64,000 nt of DNA from Dyella terrae (GTDB lineage Bacteria; Pseudomonadota; Gammaproteobacteria; Xanthomonadales; Rhodanobacteraceae). The notes under the pieces were generated by a model, which saw only the letters and a program-made list of their open reading frames with translations, searched no databases and had not been told where the DNA came from. The position numbers and the translations under genes were made by a program. Where the stretch lies: NCBI RefSeq assembly GCF_022394535.1, contig NZ_CP089414.1:1178001-1242000 (forward strand). The letters are read 5' to 3'. Shown one piece after another: positions 9,916 through 17,589 of this stretch (its first letter is position 1; each line of letters begins with the position of its first letter).

Positions 9916-11130
9916 ATGGAAAAGCGTGACGCGTCACACTCACTGCTGGCCGTTGCGTTATCCGTACTGGCAGCGCTGGTTATCCCCATTTCTACGGCCT
10001 TGGCGCAGACGCAGCCGACGGATTTCCAGTTCACTGAGAAACCCGGGCCTTATGCCGTTGGATTGAAAGTAGTCAATCAATACGACCGATCCAGGAAGTT
10101 CGCTCTGCATCCCACGAACCATGCGGCGCCCTCCGTCAGCGACACGGGTCCGCGCCCTATCCAGACGTTGGTGTGGTACCCCGCCTCCGGTCACAACGCC
10201 AAAGCAATGACCGCTGGCGACTACGCACAGCTTGCGAAGACAGAAATTGATTTCGACCAACCCGATGAAAACAACCGGTGGGTGTCGAAGCTGGCTGCGT
10301 CAGCGAACACACTACTTTGGGCACAACGTGATGCGCCCATGGTCGAGGGGCGATTTCCACTTGTCGTTTATGCACCTGGCCAATCATCCGTGGCCTGGGA
10401 CAATGCGGACATCTGTGAGTATCTTGCGAGCCACGGGTATGTCGTTGTTGCCAGCCCCTCACTCGGTAAATCGACGCGGGATGCCGACGACAACCTCGAC
10501 GATATCAATGCTGCAGCGACCGACATATCGTTCCTGATCAGCTATGCAAAAACGCTTCCCGATGTGGACATGGCCAAGGTCGCAGTTGCCGGATGGAGCT
10601 GGGGTGGCATCGCCAATCTCTTTGCTGCCACTCACGACAGCCGGATCAAGGCGCTGGTCGCGCTGGATGGAAGCATGCGTTATTACTCTGGCCTGATAAA
10701 GAAATCCGGCGATATTCATCCCAAACGCATGACCATCCCCTTGTTGTTCTTTACGCGGGGATATTTGTCTCTGGAGGATTGGAATCGCTATGCCACTGCC
10801 GATAACGAAGGGCCCAGTGTGCTCAATGCGTGGACGCATGGGGATCTTTTGACCGTCCACATGCTTGGCATGTCCCACCCTGCCTTTGCTTCGATGTATC
10901 AGCGCGCCAGTAGCGAACAGAAGTTCGCCGAGAATCAGATGGAAGACTATGGCCGGGAGGACGTCAACATCAGTTATGGGTGGGTGGCACGCTACACCCT
11001 GGCTTTTTTGAACGCCTATCTGAAGGGCCAGGCCACTGAGATGGCCTTCCTCAAGGCAGCCCCTGCCGAGCACGGGGTCCCGAAGCATTTCATGAGCGTT
11101 GATTTCCGCGCTGCTGAACGCTCTCCTTGA
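9916..11130 (+). CDS. Exported alpha/beta hydrolase (dienelactone / PAF-acetylhydrolase-like)
   Basis: The protein has 404 residues from the ATG at 9916, preceded by AAGGA at six bases; a TTG six bases earlier is less likely. Residues 1-30 form a Sec signal peptide ending STALA-QTQ. The mature part has GWSWGG with the nucleophile Ser228, a strand and acid around ALDGSM, and a late MSHPAF that can supply the His. The WYPAS motif near the start of the mature domain is usual in this dienelactone-hydrolase / PAF-acetylhydrolase-like group. It is probably a periplasmic or secreted esterase of unknown substrate. It stands alone on the plus strand. Confidence 0.8.
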   Translation: MEKRDASHSLLAVALSVLAALVIPISTALAQTQPTDFQFTEKPGPYAVGLKVVNQYDRSRKFALHPTNHAAPSVSDTGPRPIQTLVWYPASGHNAKAMTAGDYAQLAKTEIDFDQPDENNRWVSKLAASANTLLWAQRDAPMVEGRFPLVVYAPGQSSVAWDNADICEYLASHGYVVVASPSLGKSTRDADDNLDDINAAATDISFLISYAKTLPDVDMAKVAVAGWSWGGIANLFAATHDSRIKALVALDGSMRYYSGLIKKSGDIHPKRMTIPLLFFTRGYLSLEDWNRYATADNEGPSVLNAWTHGDLLTVHMLGMSHPAFASMYQRASSEQKFAENQMEDYGREDVNISYGWVARYTLAFLNAYLKGQATEMAFLKAAPAEHGVPKHFMSVDFRAAERSP

Positions 11131-11320
11131 GCGTCCGCGGGGCTTCGTCATCGGTATTTATGCTGCGCTTCGCATCATACCCATCGCATCAAGCGGCCCG
11201 TTGCACGACTTTGCGCTCCAGATATCTTCTTGTGCGGACCTACGCGAAAGCCATTGAGCGAGCGTTGGAAGTACGGTCCAAAGTTCGTGGCAGGATTACC
11301 CGAACGATCAGGCGCTTGAA

Positions 11321-12196
11321 CTAGAACGAGCGCGAACTATCCGCGATGACCTTTATCTGCTCGATGCTTGCCGCGAGCTGCTTCCTGTAGCTCCGGCTGA
11401 CGCGTACGACTTGCCCCGTGCGGAGACGCAATTCCGCATCCCCGTTGGTCAGCGGCTTCAAATCCTGGATGCCATGCAGGCACACCATGGCCCGACGATG
11501 CACGCGAGCGAACTGTCGAGGGTCGAGCCGCACTTCGAAAGCTGTGATGGTTTGCCTGATGAGATACGTGGCATCACCCACATGCAAGGCAAGGTAGTTG
11601 CCCTGGGTTTCCAGCCAATCCACTTGATCCAGCGCCACCTGCACCTGGCGTCCACGGACCTTGGTAGTGACATGCGACAAGGGGCGAGCCGCCGTAGACG
11701 CTAAAGTCGAGGGTGCGTCGTCGTCCGTCGTCCGCACCCTACTCAACAAGCGGGCCACGGCAGCCTGGCCGATCAAGGCATAAACCAGCAGCAGCCAGTT
11801 GTCTGCCACCTGCCAATAGATCTCCCCCAGGGTGGGCAGCCACGTGTGGGAAAACGCCCAGGCCGCCAATACGCAGGAAAGCAGGATCAGGCCCAATGCA
11901 AATCCAGCGACGCCCAGGCCATGAAAAAGCAGGTTGCGCAGGCGATGCTGCCCACTGATTGGAAAGCGATCACCCAGCAACAGCATGGCCGGTGTCGTCA
12001 TCGCGCCAATCAGGGCGGCCCCAAGCATCCTGGCTGTCTCATGTGACAGAACCAGATGGGCGCCCATCTCCGACGCGCGCATAAGGTTGCCCGGCTCCAG
12101 CACCAGCAGAAAGGCCAGCCAGTAGATGAAGCCATACGCCCCCTGGCGCAACCACGGGGGAGGCACGGGGTGAATCATCGCCCGGGTGGCATCCAT
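11321..12196 (-). CDS. Membrane-anchored LytTR-family transcriptional regulator
   Basis: The N-terminal half has about four hydrophobic segments (GFIYWLAFLLVLEP, MLGAALIGAMTTPAMLLL, GVAGFALGLILLSCVLAAWAF, LLLVYALIGQAAVARLL). The C-terminal ~100 residues are a LytTR DNA-binding domain (VDWLETQGNYLALHV, ETQGN signature, FARVHRRAMVCL, VRVSRSYRKQL). This is a one-component membrane regulator, with the sensor in the membrane and the DNA-binding domain in the cytoplasm. The start is uncertain: ATGs at 12178, 12196, 12232 and 12316 are all open and none has a good ribosome binding site. 12196 (MDATRAM) is chosen because upstream residues look non-coding. It is divergent from the M48 protease gene, so that gene is an obvious candidate target. 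Confidence 0.8.
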   Translation of the reverse strand: MDATRAMIHPVPPPWLRQGAYGFIYWLAFLLVLEPGNLMRASEMGAHLVLSHETARMLGAALIGAMTTPAMLLLGDRFPISGQHRLRNLLFHGLGVAGFALGLILLSCVLAAWAFSHTWLPTLGEIYWQVADNWLLLVYALIGQAAVARLLSRVRTTDDDAPSTLASTAARPLSHVTTKVRGRQVQVALDQVDWLETQGNYLALHVGDATYLIRQTITAFEVRLDPRQFARVHRRAMVCLHGIQDLKPLTNGDAELRLRTGQVVRVSRSYRKQLAASIEQIKVIADSSRSF

Positions 12197-12349
12197 GCGC
12201 GCAGTCTGCCGCGAGCCATGCACACCGTCCATCCCTGGGGGCACTCGACCGGATTTGTGCCGAGTCGTGCCGAAATCGTGGCGAGCCGGTCTCAGGTACA
12301 AGCCAAGCCGAATCATAGGCTTGGCCAGTGATGTCTACGAGAGCGAAGC

Positions 12350-13615
12350 ATGGCGAAGAAGACGAACGTGTACTGGCGGACCTCTGGCATAGCGGCTGTC
12401 CTGGGGCTGACCGGCGTTGCCGCGACGGTGCACGCCCAGGTTTCTATTCCTCCGGCGCCGCTCCATGAGGCGAGCGTCAATCGACTGCTGGATGCGTATT
12501 GGTTGGGCAGTAAGGTGTTACAGCTAGTGCTGCCATGGGTGTTGCTTTACAGCGGATATGGCGCACGTCTATGTCGCTGGCTGGCCGGGCGGGTTGGCGG
12601 CTCGCGCTTTCTCACCATTGGCGTGTTCGGCAGCGTCTATATGGTGCTGTACACGTTGCTCAGCCTGCCATTGGACTACGCACGTCATTACCGGCTTCCG
12701 ATGTCTTTGGGGTGGCTGCACGGCGAAACCATCGGGCAATGGCTGTGGGCGCAGGCACTGGGCCTGATTCCATGGATCGTGGCGGCCATGCTCCTTCTGT
12801 GGATTCCCTATGCGTTGATGCGCCGGAGTCTGAAACGCTGGTGGCTTTGGGCAACGGTAGCCACCGCCCCCATCACCGTGTTCTTTCTGATCGCACAACC
12901 GGTATGGATAAAACCGCTGACAACGCCCTACGTGGCGCTGGCGGACACGAGCCTGCGCGCATCCATCGACGATCTCGCATCACGGTGCGGCCTCGCACAT
13001 GTGGCCGTGGTGGTGGGCGGCAGCGACACGGCGGTCTATGGGGTCGGCCCCACGGTACGCATCTTTCTCGAAAGCGACATAGCCAAGAAGGAAACGCCGG
13101 ACCAGATTCGCTTCACGATTGCCCACGAGCTCAAGCATTACGTGCTGGGCGACAACTGGAAACTGCTGCCTGTCGCCGTCGCGCTAGCACTGCTCGGGTT
13201 CTGGATCACCTACCAGGTAGGCCACTGGGCGACACGGCGCTTTCAGCGGCGCATGGGCTTTTCAAGCCTTGAGGACCCGGCATCACTGCCATTGCTCATC
13301 CTCTGCATCACTGCGTTGTGGCTGGCGGTGACACCAGCATTCCTCGCCTTCGATCGGCATATCGAGCGCGAAGCTGATCGCTTTGGCTTGGAGCTTTCGC
13401 ACGAAAACAACGCTGCCGCTCTTCTGTTTGCATCGTGGGCGCAAGATGGCACGGACTGGGTGCAACCCGATGCGTTCGCCCGCGCCTTCTTCTATACGCA
13501 TCCGTCCATCGCCGAGCGGATCACGATGGCCCATGACTATCATCCCTGGCGAGAAGGCGCACCGCTGCGCTACGCGGACAAATGCACCATGCCATCGGCA
13601 CCCGTAGCCCAATAG
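12350..13615 (+). CDS. M48-family membrane zinc metallopeptidase
   Basis: The 421-residue protein has a signal-like first segment, several membrane helices (LVLPWVLLYSGYG, FLTIGVFGSVYMVLYTLL, IPWIVAAMLLLWIPYALM, LWATVATAPITVFFLI) and a catalytic domain. The zinc motif is H259-E-L-K-H263 in FTIAHELKHYVLGD, with the third ligand E341 in EREADRFGLEL. This is the Ste24/HtpX arrangement, with a second helix pair between the two motifs. Such enzymes cleave membrane or secreted substrates at the inner membrane. The divergent LytTR regulator suggests inducible expression. The stop lies only three bases from the convergent cupin gene. Confidence 0.88.
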   Translation: MAKKTNVYWRTSGIAAVLGLTGVAATVHAQVSIPPAPLHEASVNRLLDAYWLGSKVLQLVLPWVLLYSGYGARLCRWLAGRVGGSRFLTIGVFGSVYMVLYTLLSLPLDYARHYRLPMSLGWLHGETIGQWLWAQALGLIPWIVAAMLLLWIPYALMRRSLKRWWLWATVATAPITVFFLIAQPVWIKPLTTPYVALADTSLRASIDDLASRCGLAHVAVVVGGSDTAVYGVGPTVRIFLESDIAKKETPDQIRFTIAHELKHYVLGDNWKLLPVAVALALLGFWITYQVGHWATRRFQRRMGFSSLEDPASLPLLILCITALWLAVTPAFLAFDRHIEREADRFGLELSHENNAAALLFASWAQDGTDWVQPDAFARAFFYTHPSIAERITMAHDYHPWREGAPLRYADKCTMPSAPVAQ

Positions 13616-13618
13616 CCC

Positions 13619-14104
13619 TTATGAACCGGGCGCTCCCTTGGGCGCGGGCACGAGCACATCGTCATCCTTACTCCACGCAGGGGTCGTGATGGCATAGAAC
13701 TTAAGAACCTCGCCTTTGCTGGCACGAATAGAGCGGACCACCGCGGGTGGAATCAAGATGTAGTCGCCCGGCCCTACCGGATGAGCCACACCACCCGTCC
13801 AAACCTCACCATGCCCTTCCAGAATGAAGAAGGATTCTTCGCCAGCCTTGTTGTGGCTCCACGCGCTTGCATGACCCGGATCGAGTTCAAATAGCGCGAC
13901 GCTGCCCAATTTCGATTTGGCGCCATCAGGGGCCGCATGACCCGTGAGCTCCTTCAGCCGCACACCCTCGGACACTTGCACAAAAGGCAGATCACTGGGA
14001 GTGATGACCTTGGGCGCGTTACCGCCCTGCCCGGCTTCTGCAGCCATCACCCCGAAGGATGCGAAGAGGCAGAGAGGAACTGTCCAAATGTACTTGTTCA
14101 ACAT
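13619..14104 (-). CDS. Periplasmic cupin-domain protein
   Basis: The 161-residue protein has a clear Sec signal peptide (residues 1-24, ending GVMAAEA). A single conserved-barrel cupin follows: WSHNKAGEESFFILEGHGEVWTGG is motif 1 (a His and Glu pattern), and GDYILIPPAVVRSIRAS is motif 2, in which the usual final His is replaced by Arg. Metal binding may therefore be altered. Function is unknown; exported cupins of this type are often sensors or isomerase-like. It lies downstream of the Tat-exported deiminase-family gene on the same strand, about 117 bases away, so the two may be co-transcribed. Confidence 0.8.
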   Translation of the reverse strand: MLNKYIWTVPLCLFASFGVMAAEAGQGGNAPKVITPSDLPFVQVSEGVRLKELTGHAAPDGAKSKLGSVALFELDPGHASAWSHNKAGEESFFILEGHGEVWTGGVAHPVGPGDYILIPPAVVRSIRASKGEVLKFYAITTPAWSKDDDVLVPAPKGAPGS

Positions 14105-14221
14105 GAGTCACCTAAAGGTATGGAGCTATAGCCAGTGATCAAGCGAGAGAAACACCTCTCGGTCCAATTGACCACGCCTGACTAGTTCAAGAGCGAGCAT
14201 GCATAACGCTGAGCCTTACGC

Positions 14222-15331
14222 TCAAGCAGGTTGCTGCTGCGTTGTGCAATGAATGCCACCGCCGCCAGCGGCAATGGCGTCGATATTAAGCTGTATCACC
14301 TCGCGAGAGGGAAACAGCTCGCGAAGCATGGCCCGGGCATCTCTATCAGCCTTGCCATCGCCAAACTCGGGGCCAATCACCGCGCCGTTGCACACATAGA
14401 AATTGACGTAGCCGGCCGCGAAGTCCTTCGTTTCATACTGCGGTCGAATGGCTGATGGCGCAGGTAACACGACGACCTCCAACTTGCGTCCTTTCGCATC
14501 CTCTGCACTACGAAGAATGTCGAGATGACGCTTGGTTACGGCATGGTCGTACGACGAGATGTCGGTATCCAATCCGACCACCACGACACCTGGCTTAGCG
14601 AATCGTGCGTAGAAATCCGTATGACCATCGGTGATGTCCTTGCCGGCAATGCCAGGGATCCAGATGATCTTGTCCAATCCCAAAAGTCGCTTCAGCTCGG
14701 CCTCGCATGCCGCCTTGGTCAAACCAGGATTGCGGTTACGGTTGAGTATGCAGCTTTCGGTCAAGATGGCCGTTCCCGCGCCATCCACTTCGATGGCGCC
14801 GCCTTCCAGTACCAGCCGCGTCGTCAGCGACTGCGCTCCGGCCAGCCGATTGACGGCGCTTGCCACCAAGGCGTCGGCATCATGCTCTTGCTTGCCACCC
14901 CAACCATTGAAGTTGAATTCAATGCCCGCTAATTCGCCCTGACCATTCTTCACAAAGACTGGGCCCGTATCGCGCATCCAAAGATCATCAATATCCTGGA
15001 CGATAAGATGGACGCTGGACCCACACAGCTCCTGTGCGAGATCGTAGTCATCCTCACGCACCAGCATGTTGACCGGTTCATGGGCCGCAATGACCTTCGC
15101 GATAGCGCCCAGCGCATGTTGAGCGCCGCTCAGAAGATCTCTTCCCCAGACTTCTTCGCTGGGGCCAAAGGCCATCCACGTTGCCTTGTGGTGCTCACCT
15201 TCATCCGGCATGAACCACGGTTTGAACTCCGAGGCAAAGGCGCCACCGACAAGTTCCTCACCCATCGAGCCCAGATACAAGGCGCCCGCCGCCATAGAGC
15301 ATTGCTTTAGAAAATCACGCCGCGTTTTCAT
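14222..15331 (-). CDS. Tat-exported agmatine deiminase / peptidyl-arginine-deiminase family protein
   Basis: The protein has 369 residues from the ATG at 15331, which has GGTGA five bases upstream; 15337 is the alternative. The N-terminus MKTRRDFLKQCSMAAGALYLG is a twin-arginine signal. The catalytic part has the PAD_porph family hallmarks: DLWMRDTGPVFV, FNGWGGK, LEGGAIEVDG, DGHTDFYARF and a late GGGGIHC that carries the active-site Cys. All appear intact. The family hydrolyses a guanidino group (agmatine to N-carbamoylputrescine, or peptidyl-arginine to citrulline). Export through Tat implies an extracytoplasmic substrate, unlike the usual cytoplasmic agmatine deiminase. Substrate choice is inference. 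Confidence 0.85.
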   Translation of the reverse strand: MKTRRDFLKQCSMAAGALYLGSMGEELVGGAFASEFKPWFMPDEGEHHKATWMAFGPSEEVWGRDLLSGAQHALGAIAKVIAAHEPVNMLVREDDYDLAQELCGSSVHLIVQDIDDLWMRDTGPVFVKNGQGELAGIEFNFNGWGGKQEHDADALVASAVNRLAGAQSLTTRLVLEGGAIEVDGAGTAILTESCILNRNRNPGLTKAACEAELKRLLGLDKIIWIPGIAGKDITDGHTDFYARFAKPGVVVVGLDTDISSYDHAVTKRHLDILRSAEDAKGRKLEVVVLPAPSAIRPQYETKDFAAGYVNFYVCNGAVIGPEFGDGKADRDARAMLRELFPSREVIQLNIDAIAAGGGGIHCTTQQQPA

Positions 15332-15757
15332 GGCCATCACCGGATAAGAGCGAGCGTCTTGGCTCGAGAAAGTGTTGTTGGAGAAATATGAACGTCGCGA
15401 CTCAACACAAACATGACATGCCGTCGAGACCGCACCCATCGCGGGAACGGATCATGCGGAAATGAGCTTCGCGACGCAAAAAGTTTCGCCATGGCCCATG
15501 ATGACATCATTGGGTTTAGCCATGTGCCGGGGTGGCTTTGATCGATTCAGCGAACAAATTTGATACTCGCCACCGTTTTCGAAAGCCCATGCGACGCAGG
15601 CTTTTTCGATGTGCAAAATTCGCTTTGTGATGCGGACGTATAGAAGTCCTGCTTGCTAATTTAATCCGAAGAAACCTGTCAAGAATCCTTCATGGGTGGT
15701 CACTAGCGTGGCCCTGCCCGCCCAACCCTGGGCGGGCCAGACCTTCTGGAGACCACC
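15332..15757. other. Intergenic region between divergent genes; contains a leader hairpin
   Basis: About 425 bases without a gene. It must hold the promoters of the deiminase gene (minus) and the secreted-protein gene (plus). The middle (about 15480-15660) is relatively AT-rich for this genome. The only strong structure is the G+C-rich hairpin at 15716-15737, listed separately. Confidence 0.5.
15716..15737 (+). promoter_or_regulatory. Perfect 8-bp hairpin just upstream of a ribosome binding site
   Basis: The arms GCCCGCCC (15716-15723) and GGGCGGGC (15730-15737) enclose a six-base loop. The hairpin ends about ten bases before the GGAG at 15748 that serves the ATG at 15758. No T-run follows. 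In the leader transcript this could stabilise mRNA, gate translation, or be the remnant of a terminator. No regulator can be named. Confidence 0.45.
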
Positions 15758-17434
15758 ATGACAAATCGTTTTGCTCGGCAGCGTATTGGCGCGACCCTTG
15801 CGCTCGTTTTGTTCGGCACCGGCATGGTTGCCCATGCCGATGATTCATGGAATCGGCGTGACTTCCACTTTTGGCCAGGCAATCTTGTGCTGAGTCGCAG
15901 TGTGTACGACAACAAGGCAAGCAACGTACAGGTCGGTACCGTCCTTCCCGTGAATTGCGCCAGCACAACAGGTGGCTGCGGCGCTGCCAGCGGCGCTCCA
16001 TTCGATGGCACGTACCCCTATGTGTGGAACAACGACCTGTACGATGGCAGCTTTGGCATCACGGCACGTATCTACCTCGACCAGCTCACACTAGACGGTC
16101 ATTTGATCGATTCGTTGCAAGTTCCCAATAGCCTGCTGCCGACCGCACCCGAAGGCGAGCTGGTGACCAGCTTTAGTTCAAAGTCCGAGCTTGCGCTGCA
16201 TCTGTCGCAGGATCACAGGTACCTCAGTTTCATGGGTTACGTCGCACCGGTGAATGCCATCGACGTCTCCAATTCCAATACACCCGGCGCGGTTGATCTG
16301 ACGAATCCGGATGGTCAAAGCATCTACCGGGCAGTGGCCACAGTTGATCGCAAGGGCCATTTCAACTTCACGGAAACCAATGCCTACAGCGGCAACAACG
16401 GCCGTGCTGCCATCCTGCTCAACCGCGACGGTGCCGACTATTTCTTCACCGCCGGCAATGCCGGCAATGGCAGCAATCCGCAACCCGCCGGAGTCGTTCT
16501 TGGGGCAGGCGCGCAGTTCATCACGCCGACACACTTGCCGGAGATTGCACAGCACCCCGTCGCCACTACCCCACTGGCCAGCTTCTCTATCGCTGCGCTT
16601 GGCCTGAAGGCCGACAAGATTGGCAAGGATGATAATTTTCGCGGCATGACCGTGCACGACGACGTTGTGTACTTCACCAAGGGCAGCGGAAGCAATGGCG
16701 TGAATACGGTGTATTTCGTCGATACCACGGGCACGGCATGCCCCAACGGTGTCGGCGTACCGGTGCTCGGCGCCGCGTTACCCAGTGCACCGCTGGCTTA
16801 TAACGCGAGCACCGTGCTGAGCGATGGACTGCCGACCAATATGTGCATCCTCGCCGGATTCCCGACCACGCCCGCGAAGACCGCGAAGACGCTGGCTTAC
16901 CCGTTCTCGCTGTGGTTTGCCGACGCCAATACGCTTTATGTGGCCGACGAAGGAGACGGCTATGTGGGAGGCGCCGATCTGTACACACACGCTGCCGCAC
17001 AGACGACGGCGGGTCTGCAGAAATGGACGTACGACAGCAGCAGCAAGACGTGGGTACTGGCTTATACCTTGCAGGCGGGACTCAATCTTGGCCACGCCTA
17101 TACGGTGGGTGGCTATCCAACCGGCATCAACGCCGCCACCGAGCTGCCTTGGTCGCCGGCCACCGACGGACTGCGCAACCTCGTGGGTCGCGTCGATCGC
17201 GATGGTCGCGTGACGATCTGGGCCACAACATCTACCGTCAGTGGCAATGGCGATATAGGTGCCGACCCGAATCAGCTAGTGGCCATTCGCGACACATTGA
17301 AGAACAGCAATGCCACTGTCGCCGCGCAGGAGAAGTTCGTGACACTGCGCACCGCTAACTTTGCAGAAGTGCTCCGTGGCATCTCGTTTACACCGGATCA
17401 GGACTCGGACGATCGTGACCACGATCACCATTAA
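15758..17434 (+). CDS. Secreted protein of unknown function, beta-propeller-like, Asp/His-rich C-terminus
   Basis: The 558-residue protein starts at an ATG with GGAG six bases upstream. Residues 1-27 are a Sec signal peptide (ending MVAHA-DDS). The mature protein is rich in short beta strands and repeated phrases such as DDVVYFTKGSG, FADANTLYVADEGDG and LVGRVDRDGRVTIWATT, suggestive of a propeller or NHL-like fold. No catalytic motif is recognised. A cysteine pair (NCASTTGGC) near residue 66 could form a disulfide. The C-terminus DSDDRDHDHH is acidic and His-rich, a possible metal-binding tail. It is followed by a terminator-like hairpin, so it is probably monocistronic. Confidence 0.75.
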   Translation: MTNRFARQRIGATLALVLFGTGMVAHADDSWNRRDFHFWPGNLVLSRSVYDNKASNVQVGTVLPVNCASTTGGCGAASGAPFDGTYPYVWNNDLYDGSFGITARIYLDQLTLDGHLIDSLQVPNSLLPTAPEGELVTSFSSKSELALHLSQDHRYLSFMGYVAPVNAIDVSNSNTPGAVDLTNPDGQSIYRAVATVDRKGHFNFTETNAYSGNNGRAAILLNRDGADYFFTAGNAGNGSNPQPAGVVLGAGAQFITPTHLPEIAQHPVATTPLASFSIAALGLKADKIGKDDNFRGMTVHDDVVYFTKGSGSNGVNTVYFVDTTGTACPNGVGVPVLGAALPSAPLAYNASTVLSDGLPTNMCILAGFPTTPAKTAKTLAYPFSLWFADANTLYVADEGDGYVGGADLYTHAAAQTTAGLQKWTYDSSSKTWVLAYTLQAGLNLGHAYTVGGYPTGINAATELPWSPATDGLRNLVGRVDRDGRVTIWATTSTVSGNGDIGADPNQLVAIRDTLKNSNATVAAQEKFVTLRTANFAEVLRGISFTPDQDSDDRDHDHH

Positions 17435-17467
17435 GTCGACTACTGGCAAGCGCTGAATCTCAACGGG

Positions 17468-17493
17468 GGCGCCGGCGAAAACGCGCCGGCGCC
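17468..17493. terminator. Strong hairpin between convergent genes
   Basis: The arms GGCGCCGGCG (17468-17477) and CGCCGGCGCC (17484-17493) are perfect complements with an AAAACG loop. The trailing sequence starts TTGTAG, a weak T-run, so termination from the left gene is likely but not certain. It lies between the stop at 17434 and the convergent stop at 17590. Confidence 0.6.
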
Positions 17494-17589
17494 TTGTAGA
17501 CAAATTCGACTGAGCATCCCTGTAGCAACGGCGTCGACGCGCCATAGCCCCTTTTAAGACCCAGCTAAGCTAGCCATGCGAATGGCAGA

